64,000 nucleotides of DNA, taken from positions 31,505 through 95,504 of the forward strand of contig CAJTNT010000007.1 in assembly GCA_910577785.1 (NCBI GenBank), written 5' to 3'. The translations under genes were made by a program, and so were the position numbers. Positions within the stretch are counted from its first letter, which is position 1. Each line of letters starts with the position of its first letter. The notes under the pieces were generated by a model. That model saw only the letters and a program-made list of their open reading frames with translations, made no database searches and was not told where the DNA came from. Shown here piece after piece: positions 51,293 to 59,424 of the stretch. Origin of the DNA: an uncultured Lachnospiraceae bacterium (GTDB lineage Bacteria > Bacillota > Clostridia > Lachnospirales > Lachnospiraceae).

Positions 51293-53557
51293 TTATTTGG
51301 AACCGTCATTTAGGGGTATTGTATCATCAAATAGAACCTTATGGGTCTGCAGTGTCCTGGTAATTGTCTCCAGGAGCAGGGGGACGTCTAACGGCTTGGC
51401 TAAGTGGGCATCCATTCCGCTCTCAATGGACAGCCGCCTGTCACTTTCAAATGCATTCGCAGACAGGGCAATAATAGGGATATGAGCCAGCGCCGGCGTA
51501 TCCAGCTGGCGGATTTTCCTGGTGGCTTCGCGCCCATCCATAACGGGCATCTGGATATCCATCAGGATCAGGCCATACTCCCCAGGCAGGGAGTGTTTGA
51601 TTTTTTCTACGGCAATTTCGCCGTTTTCAGCCGTTTCTATGACAAATCCCAGGCCGCGGAGTATTTCCGTTTCGATTTCCAGGTTAATTTCATTGTCCTC
51701 CACCAGGAGGATTTTATAATTCATCAGCTGGGCAATGGTGTTGGCCGTATTGTCCATGGGCTGCATTGGGATATCCTGCAGGCGGAAGCGGAGGATAAAG
51801 GAGAAGGTGCTGCCTTCCCCAGGCGTACTCTCTGCCTTAATTTTCCCGCCCATCATTTCTGTCAGGCTACGGGCAATCGTAAGCCCAAGACCCGTGCCGT
51901 GGATGCCGCTGAACGTGGTATTCTTCTCCCGTTCAAAGGGTTCAAAGATATGTTTCAGGAAGTCTGCGCTGATCCCAATGCCGGTGTCCTTGACTAGGAA
52001 CTGGTAGGAAGCATAATGATTGGGGAGCATCTCCAGTTCTGTGACAATAATATCCACATTTCCGTTGTTCTTCGTATATTTTATGGCGTTGCTGGTCAGA
52101 TGTATCAGGATCTGCTTGAGCTTGCCAGAATCGCAATAAATATCATAATGACTCGTATGGGAAAAATCCAGGGAAAGGGAGATGTTTTTCTCCAATGCCT
52201 GTGGAAACATATCTTTGTACAGATCCTGCATTAGGGTGCGCAGGTTCGATGCAGATTCCACAATACGGACGTCGTTGGATTCCATCCAGGATAATTCCAG
52301 CGCTTTGTCAATCAGATCCAAAAGCTGCCTGCTGGAACCTTCTATCTTCTCAAGGTAATGGAATAAGTCTTTTTTATCAAAAATATATTTCCTGGCGAGC
52401 AGCGTATACCCTAAAATAGCATTTAACGGGGTGCGCATATCATGGGACATATTAGAGAGGAAGCTGTTCTTGGCGACGATTGCCAGGTTAGCGCTGTTCA
52501 ATGCCTCCTCTAGTATCTGCTTCTGTTCCATTTCCCTGCGGATTTCATCATCTACCCGGCGGTAACCCAAGACAATCTGGGAAATATGCTTTTTGTTGCC
52601 CACATTTACAATGCGCAGCTGTATATATTGGGTATCCGTTTTATTGAGGATACGGTAATTAATGTAATAGGTTTTTTCCTCCGCCAGCCTTTTGCGTATA
52701 TAAGAAGGGGAGGTAGACTGATACACCTGCTGGCAGTCCTCCGGGTGGACCCAGGTTTCGATATAATCAGAGATATACCAGGCAAAGCTGCGTACCTGGT
52801 GGATCTCGTCAAACTGGCGTGCCGTACGGTAACTCAGGCGGTAGGCAAAAATCTCATCCGAATCCAAGTCCGCATAAAGGATGGATTCATAATTCACGCT
52901 AAGGCCTTCAATGACCTCCAGGCGCCGCAGGTGTTCCTGGTTAATCTGCTTCCGCTCGTTGGTATACTTGGCAATCAGGTTTTTTAGCTCTTCTTCCTTC
53001 TGGGTGTTCTCCTGGAGCAGGAGGTTATGTTTCGATAGGTAGTTGTGCCTTTTTTCTGTGGCGTCCCCAACAAATACATAGAAAATATCGCCCAGGCTCT
53101 CGCTGCGGACAAAGTGCCCATAATCTTCCAGCCAGCGGATGGATCCGTCTTTCCTTACGATGCGGTATTCAACATAGTCCAAATCATATTTGCTGTGGGA
53201 AACCTGTTCCCAGATGCTTCTTTCGACTTCTTCTAAATCATCAGGATAGACAATGCCCTGGAAGCTATTCCCTGTCAGTTCCTGGAATTCTTCATACGTA
53301 TCGCACATGAAAATCCTCTGGAGCGCCTTATTTGCATAGATAATCTCCTGATTGCCGTCTGCATGGTAAATAAAAAAACCACCAGGCATCTCATCCATAA
53401 AATGTATGATCTGGCATGCGGTATGGATACTCTGCGGACTGTAAGGAGTGCGGGATTCTGCCCCAGGGCTTCCCGTGCCCAAATCCACTGCCCCGGGGAT
53501 ATCCAGCAGAGCCAGTATGTATTTCATTAAGTTGGGATCTATGTTTCGTTCATTCAT
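51293..53557 (-). CDS. Hybrid sensor histidine kinase / response regulator with PAS domains
   Basis: 754 residues, cytosolic (no membrane segment). Start ATG 53557 (MNERNIDPNLMKYILALLDI), preceded by GGAGA; an ATG at 53572 lacks a ribosome site. A first PAS domain (about 50-165) has GFFIYHADGNQEIIYANKAL and a PAC motif RKDGSIRWLEDYG; a coiled coil follows (about 175-205); a second PAS-like domain (about 205-325) has YRILNKTDTQYIQLRIVN. HisKA carries H372 in LSNMSHDMRTPLNAIL; the ATPase has LTSNAIKYTKNNG and GTGLGLTIARSL. A C-terminal receiver (about 620-745) has D667 in LILMDIQMPVMDG. No output domain, so the phosphate probably goes to another protein. Similar kinases are abundant in Lachnospiraceae. 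Confidence 0.93.
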   Translation of the reverse strand: MNERNIDPNLMKYILALLDIPGAVDLGTGSPGAESRTPYSPQSIHTACQIIHFMDEMPGGFFIYHADGNQEIIYANKALQRIFMCDTYEEFQELTGNSFQGIVYPDDLEEVERSIWEQVSHSKYDLDYVEYRIVRKDGSIRWLEDYGHFVRSESLGDIFYVFVGDATEKRHNYLSKHNLLLQENTQKEEELKNLIAKYTNERKQINQEHLRRLEVIEGLSVNYESILYADLDSDEIFAYRLSYRTARQFDEIHQVRSFAWYISDYIETWVHPEDCQQVYQSTSPSYIRKRLAEEKTYYINYRILNKTDTQYIQLRIVNVGNKKHISQIVLGYRRVDDEIRREMEQKQILEEALNSANLAIVAKNSFLSNMSHDMRTPLNAILGYTLLARKYIFDKKDLFHYLEKIEGSSRQLLDLIDKALELSWMESNDVRIVESASNLRTLMQDLYKDMFPQALEKNISLSLDFSHTSHYDIYCDSGKLKQILIHLTSNAIKYTKNNGNVDIIVTELEMLPNHYASYQFLVKDTGIGISADFLKHIFEPFEREKNTTFSGIHGTGLGLTIARSLTEMMGGKIKAESTPGEGSTFSFILRFRLQDIPMQPMDNTANTIAQLMNYKILLVEDNEINLEIETEILRGLGFVIETAENGEIAVEKIKHSLPGEYGLILMDIQMPVMDGREATRKIRQLDTPALAHIPIIALSANAFESDRRLSIESGMDAHLAKPLDVPLLLETITRTLQTHKVLFDDTIPLNDGSK

Positions 53558-53716
53558 AATAAGGTTCTCCATTGCCGGACGTCGTGTTTTTCGCACCTTC
53601 CCGAAATATCTGTCGCCATTATACCATAGAATGCAGGGATTTACCAGTGCAAGTTTTGGATTCCCTGGAAACAAAGATCCCCACAAGAAAGAGGCGCTTT
53701 CCTGTGGGGGATAAGA

Positions 53717-55309
53717 TTATTTCTGGTTTGCGGGCTCAATGTTAATGCTCTTGCCTTTGATCTTGGAATCGGACATTGCCTGCAGGATTTCTTTGCCGTA
53801 TTCCCTTGGCACCTCTACGAAGGTGTATTTGTCATACATGTCGATGGCGCCTACCAGCCTGCCAGGGATGCCGGATTCGCCGGCGATGGCGCCTAAAATA
53901 TCGCCGGGCTTGACATGCTGCTTCTTGCCGATATTGATGAAGAGCCTTACCATGCCTTCTTCGGCGCCGGTGTCGCCAAATTCGAAGTTCTCAAAACTAC
54001 TGGAGGAACTTTCCTCATTGCCCCGGAGCGCAAGCTTTAAGAAGGCAGCGGCGATGTCCATGGTGGTATAGTCCGCCTCATTTACTTGTGCTTCAATCAT
54101 ATCCACCATTGCGCTCAGGTCTTCTTCTTCGATCACGGTGTCAATGTGATCCATAATCTTCTCCAGCTTGACTTGCTCGACATCTTCCATGCTGGGGATC
54201 TTCTGCGCAAGGATCTTGGTCTTGCAGTAGCGCTGGATATCCTTGAGCTTATAGACTTCCTTGCCTTTGACGAAGGTAAAGGAACGCCCTGTCTTGCCTG
54301 CTCTTCCCGTCCGCCCGATACGGTGTACATAATATTCATCATCCTGGGGGAGGTCAAAATTAAACACAGCCTCAACGTCGTCTACGTCAATCCCCCTGGC
54401 CGCCACGTCTGTGGCTACCAGGATCTCTGTCCGCCCGTTGCGGAAGTTATTCATCACGCGGTCGCGCTGCACCTGTTTCATGTCCCCATGCAGCCCTTCT
54501 GCGAAATAGCCGCGTCCCTGCAGTGCGTGTACCAGCTCGTCCACCATGCGCTTGGTATTGCAGAATACCAGGGAAAGCTTGGGGCCGTATACGTCCAGCA
54601 GACGGCTGAGAACCTCAACCTTGTCCTTGCGCTTAACGTCATAGTAGTACTGCTCAATACTGGGGACGGTCAGTTCCTTTTTCACAACTTTAATGGTTAC
54701 GGCATCTTTCTGGTATTTCTTGGTGATTTCTAGGATAGGCTTGGGCATGGTGGCAGAGAACAGGACGGTCTGGCGTTCCTCCGGGATGTATTCAAGGACT
54801 GTCTCAATGTCCTCCCGGAAGCCCATGTTCAGCATTTCATCTGCCTCATCAAGGACGATGGTGTTGACGGATTCACACTTGATGGTTTTCCGGCGCAGAT
54901 GATCCATGATACGGCCTGGGGTGCCGATGATAATCTGGGTGCCTCCCTTTAAGGAGCGGATCTGCTTGACAATATCCTGCCCTCCGTAAACCGGCAGGAT
55001 TTTGATGCCATGCATGTACTTCGCAAGGCTGCGGATTTCTTCTGCTACCTGGATAGCCAGTTCCCTGGTGGGGCAGAGTACGATAGCCTGTGTTTTTTTA
55101 TTTTTAGGGTCTACCTTCATCAAAAGGGGGATGCCAAAGGCGGCTGTCTTGCCAGTCCCGGTCTGTGCCTGCCCGATTACATCTAAGCCCTCCATTACCA
55201 TCGGGATGGCCTTGCTTTGGATGGGCGTAGTCTCTTCAAAGCCCATTTCACGAATTCCCTTTAATATCTGCGGCTGCAGATTTAATTCATCAAATTTTAC
55301 TGTCTCCAT
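53717..55309 (-). CDS. DEAD-box RNA helicase with DbpA-like C-terminus
   Basis: ATP-dependent RNA helicase, 530 residues, ATG 55309 after AAAGGAC. Motifs: Q motif FEETTPIQSKAIP, Walker A AQTGTGKT, PTRELAIQ, DEAD box VLDEADEML, SAT, and the C-terminal helicase block IGRTGRAGKTG. A Glu/Asp-rich connector precedes a C-terminal DbpA-type RNA-binding domain (about 455-530, VRLFINIGKKQHVKPGDILG), which in other bacteria contacts 23S rRNA. A role in ribosome assembly or mRNA decay is likely. Confidence 0.95.
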   Translation of the reverse strand: METVKFDELNLQPQILKGIREMGFEETTPIQSKAIPMVMEGLDVIGQAQTGTGKTAAFGIPLLMKVDPKNKKTQAIVLCPTRELAIQVAEEIRSLAKYMHGIKILPVYGGQDIVKQIRSLKGGTQIIIGTPGRIMDHLRRKTIKCESVNTIVLDEADEMLNMGFREDIETVLEYIPEERQTVLFSATMPKPILEITKKYQKDAVTIKVVKKELTVPSIEQYYYDVKRKDKVEVLSRLLDVYGPKLSLVFCNTKRMVDELVHALQGRGYFAEGLHGDMKQVQRDRVMNNFRNGRTEILVATDVAARGIDVDDVEAVFNFDLPQDDEYYVHRIGRTGRAGKTGRSFTFVKGKEVYKLKDIQRYCKTKILAQKIPSMEDVEQVKLEKIMDHIDTVIEEEDLSAMVDMIEAQVNEADYTTMDIAAAFLKLALRGNEESSSSSFENFEFGDTGAEEGMVRLFINIGKKQHVKPGDILGAIAGESGIPGRLVGAIDMYDKYTFVEVPREYGKEILQAMSDSKIKGKSINIEPANQK

Positions 55310-55419
55310 ATGAGTCCTTTCGTTGTGTTCGGTTGGGGGTATCTATGTCGTGACTGTTCCTAATGATACCAAAAATAGGGGATAATGTCAAATTATTTCC
55401 AAAAAGTTTCTGATTTCCC

Positions 55420-55448
55420 TTGACTTTGTATCTGGTATGATGTAGTAT
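55420..55448 (+). promoter_or_regulatory. Promoter of the hemolysin III gene
   Basis: TTGACT (55420-55425), 17 bases, TAGTAT (55443-55448). A leader of about 110 bases follows. Confidence 0.5.
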
Positions 55449-55564
55449 TTGAGTATGAAATAAGTAGTTTTAAATACTATATGTAATATTTATGAAAACT
55501 ACGCATATAATAATGGCAGCCGTAACGGTAATAGATCATCAAACAATAAGAAGGAGATGTTCAT

Positions 55565-56230
55565 ATGAAATTTAGGTTAAAGGATCCTGGAAGCTCGATC
55601 ACGCATTTTATTGGCATGTTGATGGCGTTGTTTGCGGCTACGCCGCTGTTGATCCGCGCGTCCATGAACCCAGACAGGGTGCATGTGGCCTCGCTGGCGG
55701 TATTTATTGCCAGCATGATCCTGCTCTATGGGGCGAGCGCCACATACCATGCACTGGATCTTTCAGAAAGGGCAAACCGCATCTTACGGAAGCTGGATCA
55801 TATGATGATTTTTGTGCTGATTGCCGGAACCTATACGCCTGTATGCGTCATTGTGCTGGGAGGTAAGACAGGCTACGGGCTGCTGGCGCTGGTCTGGGGG
55901 ATTGCCCTGCTGGGAATCCTGGTGAAGGCATTTTGGATTACCTGCCCCAAATGGTTTTCTTCTATATTATATATTGCCATGGGATGGATCTGTGTGCTGG
56001 CATTCACCCAGATTATCAACTCTCTGTCACGGCAGGCGTTTGCATGGCTGCTGGCAGGAGGGATTATCTATACCGTCGGGGGCGTCATTTATGCGCTGAA
56101 GCTGCCGATTTTCAATTCCAGGCACAGGAATTTTGGCTCCCATGAAATCTTCCATTTGTTTGTGATGGGAGGGAGTGTGTGCCATTTCATTATGATGTAT
56201 TCCTTTGTGGCCAGGATGCCCATATTTTAG
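55565..56230 (+). CDS. Hemolysin III / PAQR-family membrane protein
   Basis: 221 residues, ATG 55565 after AAGGAGATG. Seven membrane segments. Family metal-binding motifs: SSITHFIGMLMALF near residue 10 (Ser/His), SATYHALDLSE (His) and the C-terminal HEIFHLFVMGGSVCHFI. Bacterial members are poorly characterised integral membrane proteins. Its last 204 bases overlap, on the other strand, the tail of the GIY-YIG gene. Confidence 0.93.
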   Translation: MKFRLKDPGSSITHFIGMLMALFAATPLLIRASMNPDRVHVASLAVFIASMILLYGASATYHALDLSERANRILRKLDHMMIFVLIAGTYTPVCVIVLGGKTGYGLLALVWGIALLGILVKAFWITCPKWFSSILYIAMGWICVLAFTQIINSLSRQAFAWLLAGGIIYTVGGVIYALKLPIFNSRHRNFGSHEIFHLFVMGGSVCHFIMMYSFVARMPIF

Positions 56231-56515
56231 ACACGGATGAGGGGACATCTGCTCCTGGCTGCTCTTGATTAAGGCTTCCTTCTGCTTGCGGGACAGCTGT
56301 TTGATCTCGGCTTCCCGCCGCATGGCCTCTTGCTTGGTGGCGTGGGGTTCCGCGTACACCAGGGTGACGGGCCTGCGGCTGCGGGTATATTTGCTTGCTT
56401 GTCCACGGTTGTGGGCCTGCAGGCGTTTTTTTATGTTATTTGTCCATCCAGTGTATAAGGTATTGTCGCTGCATTGGAGGATATAAGTGATGTTTTCCTT
56501 GGGGGGCATAGCCAT
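56027..56515 (-). CDS. GIY-YIG nuclease-domain protein with an antisense-encoded tail
   Basis: 162 residues, ATG 56515 after AAAGGAGAAC. Residues 8-85 are a single GIY-YIG domain of the UPF0213 type (TYILQCSDNTLYTGWTNNIK, KKRLQAHN with the Arg, REAEIKQLSRKQKEALI with the Glu). Relatives are normally 80-100 residues. Here the stop is lost or displaced, and about 70 extra residues (HPCLKYGHPGHKGIHHNEMA and onward) are encoded opposite the 3' end of the hemolysin III gene. The extra tail has no recognisable fold and is probably a by-product of readthrough of the ancestral stop. Exact activity unknown. Confidence 0.8.
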   Translation of the reverse strand: MAMPPKENITYILQCSDNTLYTGWTNNIKKRLQAHNRGQASKYTRSRRPVTLVYAEPHATKQEAMRREAEIKQLSRKQKEALIKSSQEQMSPHPCLKYGHPGHKGIHHNEMAHTPSHHKQMEDFMGAKIPVPGIENRQLQRINDAPDGIDNPSCQQPCKRLP

Positions 56516-56637
56516 GGCAGGGGTTCTCCTTTCTGTCCGTAAAGATTCATATTATGCACACAACGGTTTTATGTAGGGAGACTGCTAAGCAGCCTCTTAT
56601 ATGCAAAGCAGCGCAGAAGAGCAAGTATTTTTGCAAA

Positions 56638-56655
56638 GGGGGAGAAATCCTCCCC
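56638..56655. other. Short hairpin in the 405-base spacer before the GIY-YIG gene
   Basis: GGGGGAG pairs with CTCCCC around AAAT. Nearby, 56670-56718 has short imperfect repeats of GCTGTATAGAAAA type. No gene is supported in 56516-56840: a 93-codon frame there is antisense to the SpoIIQ terminator region and lacks coding character. Confidence 0.3.
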
Positions 56656-56841
56656 GCTCAATGAAAGGAAAATCGCTGTATAGAAAAATGCTGTGTATAG
56701 GAAAAGCGCTGCGTAGTTTGCTTTCCTATACGTTATGATATGAATGTAGGGGGAATTTGGTGCGTATTTATGTATTGTATCTTATTTTCCCTTCGGATAC
56801 AAGAGGATATATTTCTGCTTTTGTTTTTTGTATCCTGCGCA

Positions 56842-56889
56842 AAAGAAGCTGCCACGCCATCTGCCCTGCATTTGGCGTACAGCTTCTTT
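56842..56889 (-). terminator. Terminator of the spoIID-spoIIQ operon
   Basis: AAAGAAGCTG (56842-56851) pairs with CAGCTTCTTT (56880-56889), with an inner GCC/GGC pairing. On the minus strand the stem is followed by TTTTGCG. The 15 bases TTGTATCCTGCGCAA next to it also occur in the hairpin at 7119-7203. Confidence 0.6.
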
Positions 56890-56920
56890 CTTGTTCCATT
56901 TTATTTCGAAATAACCCGTT

Positions 56921-57757
56921 CTATTCGAAATACTCCATCGGATTCACCGGGGCTCCGTCCTTCAGCAGCTGGAAGTAGAGGTTTGCCCCTTCCACAGAAT
57001 AGTATTTGGTCGGTTCGCTGATATAGCCCAGAATCTCGCCATTTTCCACATAATCCCCCTGGTTCTTGGGAATTTCTTTCAGCTGCCCATAGCGTGCGCT
57101 GTATCCGTCCCCCATATCCACAGTGATGGTAGCCCCTGTTTCCTCGTTGGTCTCAACGGCGGTCACAATGCCTTCTGCCACGGCGTTGATGGGGCTGTTG
57201 ACCTCTGCCTGTATGATGACGGCCGGATTATATTTGTATTGATCCAGGGTTGCAAAATAAATCGTCTGATCCATGCTGTAATTCATAATCACATTGCCCT
57301 GCAGCGGCCAGGTCAGGTCTTCGACTGCATTGAAGTGGAATTCTGGCTCGGGTATGGGGGCGGTGTCGGCGGCGCCAGAAATTACTGCCGGCTCATCCAG
57401 GAAATCATCTTCCTGTGGGGCGATAATCCCAGAAACAGCTTCTGTTTCGTCCTCTTTTTCCTTTTCTTTCTTTTTCTCTTTTTCCTTTTCTTTTTTCTCT
57501 GCCTTGGCCTGTTGTTCCTGGGCGGCTTTGGCGGTTTCCTCCGCCTTTTTCCGAAGGGCGTTTTCCCTGGTCTGGTCCTCTATCTTGGCCTGCTGTACCT
57601 GTTCCGCCTGCTCCTTTGCCAGCTGTTCTTCCTGTTTCTTGTCTTGTTGGGAATAGTAAAGCCCTATCATGCCAAAGGCTGCCACAACCATGATGGCAGC
57701 GGCTATGAGATAGGATTTGCGGGTAAAAAATGCCGTTGCTTTTTTCTTGCTTCTCAT
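56921..57757 (-). CDS. spoIIQ: SpoIIQ-like degenerate M23 (LytM) protein
   Basis: Forespore membrane protein that in relatives links to SpoIIIAH across the septum during engulfment. ATG 57757 (MRSKKKATAFFTRKSYLIAA) after GGAAGGTG gives 278 residues. One membrane anchor (about 14-36); a long highly charged coiled-coil segment (about 40-105, Lys/Glu/Ala/Gln-rich); a LytM-fold domain (about 150-278). The zinc ligands are replaced: NYSMD where HxxxD is expected, and LYFQL where the HxH strand is expected. So it is probably a non-catalytic peptidoglycan-fold protein, as in Bacillus subtilis SpoIIQ. It follows spoIID on the same strand after 78 bases. Confidence 0.85.
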   Translation of the reverse strand: MRSKKKATAFFTRKSYLIAAAIMVVAAFGMIGLYYSQQDKKQEEQLAKEQAEQVQQAKIEDQTRENALRKKAEETAKAAQEQQAKAEKKEKEKEKKKEKEKEDETEAVSGIIAPQEDDFLDEPAVISGAADTAPIPEPEFHFNAVEDLTWPLQGNVIMNYSMDQTIYFATLDQYKYNPAVIIQAEVNSPINAVAEGIVTAVETNEETGATITVDMGDGYSARYGQLKEIPKNQGDYVENGEILGYISEPTKYYSVEGANLYFQLLKDGAPVNPMEYFE

Positions 57758-57835
57758 CCTGTCACCTTCCATTTCTGTTTGATTTTTCCTTGTTAGTTTT
57801 TCCGAAAAAAATGGAATTATACAGGATGGAATAAA

Positions 57836-58822
57836 TTATTGCGATGCAAGATCCGTATTTTTATAGAAGTAGCTGAGGATTTCCTGGTAATCCTTCCCTT
57901 CTTTTGCCATTTCGTTGGCTGCATATTGGCTTAAGCCCAGGCCATGCCCCAGTCCCCGGGTGACAATGCGGATTTGGCCTTCTACTTCCTTTATGTAGAA
58001 GCAAGAAGAGTTCAGCCCCAGGCATTCCCGCAGGCTTTCGCCGGACATCACGGCTTCGCCAAGCTTTGCCTGGATGACATAGCCGCTGCCATCGCGGGCT
58101 TCTATGTTAAAATGTTCCATTACGTGTTCCGGCTCCGCGTCAAACGCAGGGCATCCCTCCTGCAGCTTGCGGAGGAACTCTTTTTTTTCCATAAAAACGA
58201 CACTGAGAAAATCAGGGGAAGGAATGTCAAGGGAAGTGTCGGCGCTGCATAAATAAGGCGCATTTTCAATGGAAGCGTCCTTGCTGTCCCTGGTTTTTCC
58301 GGCGCTGACAGCGTGGAAAGCGGCCAAGATAGGTTGTCCGCCATAGGTGAGGATTTCTCCTTCCGTATCTTGGATGGCATGCACCAATGCCTGATAATTT
58401 TCCTCAAACCCATCCTGCCCCCATAGCGTAATCATTTCCTCGCGAGACATGGAGGCGGGGAGTGCAGAAGAACCGGCATCTAGGGCAGCCGTCAAAGAAG
58501 TCCTGGCGATGACAGCCTGGGCTTTGATCGCTTCGGGCTCATAATCCAGGGAGATTTCTGTTGCTACAATGCCAATTAGGTATTCTTCGATATCAATATC
58601 AGCCTGCTTGGAGGGTGTTTCTTCTTGGGATGCTTCCTTAGGATCAGCAGCCTTATCTATTGGGCTGCTCTCTTGGGAAAAGCTATTTTCCCCGTCCGTT
58701 TCCCGCAAGGCTTCATAGCCAGGGAGCGTCTCGTTCCTCTGGAAGAAAAAAGTGATGATATAAGGGATCGTTATAATCAGGATACAGACAGCCAAAAAGG
58801 ACTTTATTTTTTCTTTTAGCAT
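57836..58822 (-). CDS. spoIID: Stage II sporulation protein D
   Basis: Lytic transglycosylase of the engulfment DMP complex that trims peptidoglycan. ATG 58822 (MLKEKIKSFLAVCILIITIP) has GGAGG seven bases upstream and gives 328 residues; the ATG at 58867 has none. One membrane anchor (about 8-26), a Glu/Ser-rich linker, then the SpoIID domain: EEYLIGIVATEI with the catalytic Glu, EAIKAQAVIARTSLTAAL, HAVSAGKT and the C-terminal GRGLGHGLGLSQYAANEMAK. In the same transcript as spoIIQ. Confidence 0.95.
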   Translation of the reverse strand: MLKEKIKSFLAVCILIITIPYIITFFFQRNETLPGYEALRETDGENSFSQESSPIDKAADPKEASQEETPSKQADIDIEEYLIGIVATEISLDYEPEAIKAQAVIARTSLTAALDAGSSALPASMSREEMITLWGQDGFEENYQALVHAIQDTEGEILTYGGQPILAAFHAVSAGKTRDSKDASIENAPYLCSADTSLDIPSPDFLSVVFMEKKEFLRKLQEGCPAFDAEPEHVMEHFNIEARDGSGYVIQAKLGEAVMSGESLRECLGLNSSCFYIKEVEGQIRIVTRGLGHGLGLSQYAANEMAKEGKDYQEILSYFYKNTDLASQ

Positions 58823-58898
58823 AATGGAGCCTCCATTCTTTGGGGTGGTACTCGTCCGTTTTTTCAAGGATACGGCATAAAAATTTCCGGCTAATCTT

Positions 58899-58906
58899 AT
58901 TGTATG
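58899..58906 (-). promoter_or_regulatory. Perfect sigma-E -10 element upstream of spoIID
   Basis: On the minus strand CATACAAT (58906-58899) equals the sigma-E -10 consensus CATACAHT, 76 bases before the start. The matching -35 region (about 58915-58925) is a poor fit and falls at the edge of the palindromic element, which may have altered it. Confidence 0.4.
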
Positions 58907-58921
58907 AGGGGAAAAGTATAT

Positions 58922-59083
58922 TATTACTGCGGCGGTTAAATAACGACGGATTTTACGCAGAATAAATTTTCATCTGTAAGGCGGATTTTCGATGGCGTAG
59001 CGGTGGCTACGACTAGAAAATCCAACGCAGCAGATGCGAATTTAGGCAAGTAAAAACTTCGGTATTCAACCACCGCAGTAATA
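58922..59083. repeat. 162-bp imperfect palindrome upstream of spoIID and of the repair cassette
   Basis: TATTACTGCGG (58922-58932) and its complement CCGCAGTAATA (59073-59083) bound two arms of about 75 bases that match at roughly 70 percent; for example CGGATTTT with AAAATCCAAC and CATCTG with CAGATG. The center is near GGCGTAGCGGTGGCTACG. It would form one large hairpin and has no coding capacity. A MITE-like origin is likely. Confidence 0.75.
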
Positions 59084-59118
59084 TGACGGATATTACCAAC
59101 CATACTGTAAAAATATAT

Positions 59119-59132
59119 CGAACAAATATTCT
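59119..59132. promoter_or_regulatory. Weak LexA-like box
   Basis: CGAACAAATATTCT, a partial match to the Gram-positive SOS box (CGAACNNNNGTTCG). It lies 43 bases upstream of the better site at 59175. Confidence 0.3.
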
Positions 59133-59140
59133 GTTTTCTC

Positions 59141-59169
59141 TTGCATTTTTCCCCTCTCTGTGATATGAT
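59141..59169 (+). promoter_or_regulatory. Promoter of the DNA-repair cassette
   Basis: TTGCAT (59141-59146), 17 bases, TATGAT (59164-59169). Transcription should begin near 59176, that is, within the LexA-like box. Confidence 0.6.
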
Positions 59170-59174
59170 GGATA

Positions 59175-59188
59175 CGAACATAAGTTTG
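59175..59188. promoter_or_regulatory. LexA-like SOS box at the transcription start
   Basis: CGAACATAAGTTTG matches CGAAC-N4-GTTYG, the SOS operator pattern of Bacilli and Clostridia. It lies 5 bases after the -10, where repressor binding would block transcription. Confidence 0.5.
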
Positions 59189-59232
59189 GAAATTGAAGAG
59201 ATGGCACACATACAGAAAGGAGACGATAAAAG

Positions 59233-59376
59233 ATGGAATTACAGAAAGAAAAGATCTTACAGGAGATAAGGCGGCAGGCAGAAGGGATCCTGCATGAGAT
59301 GAGGCTGCAGACAGAAGGAATCTTACAGGAGATGAAGCTGCAGAAGGAAAAAGTGCTGCAGGCCATGAAAATATAG
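59233..59376 (+). CDS. 47-aa helical 11-residue-repeat peptide, first gene of the SOS-like cassette
   Basis: ATG 59233 follows GAAAGGAG. The product starts MELQKEKILQEIRRQAEGIL and is built of about four 11-residue units (ILQEIRRQAEG, ILHEMRLQTEG, ILQEMKLQKEK, VLQAMK). That spacing gives a continuous amphipathic or coiled-coil helix. No Cys, Trp, signal peptide or membrane segment. The stop is 48 bases before the radical SAM gene, with a separate ribosome site for that gene. A short DNA-damage-induced peptide, or a leader, is possible. No family recognised. Confidence 0.55.
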   Translation: MELQKEKILQEIRRQAEGILHEMRLQTEGILQEMKLQKEKVLQAMKI

Positions 59377-59424
59377 AGCAGCCCCCTATCTTGCTCTAAA
59401 ATCAGCAGAAAGGATACCTTGGTT

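Noticed and set aside
56740..57021. 93-codon plus-strand frame before the spoIIQ terminator
   Set aside because: Overlaps the spoIIQ terminator and 3' end in antisense, no family, no ribosome site.
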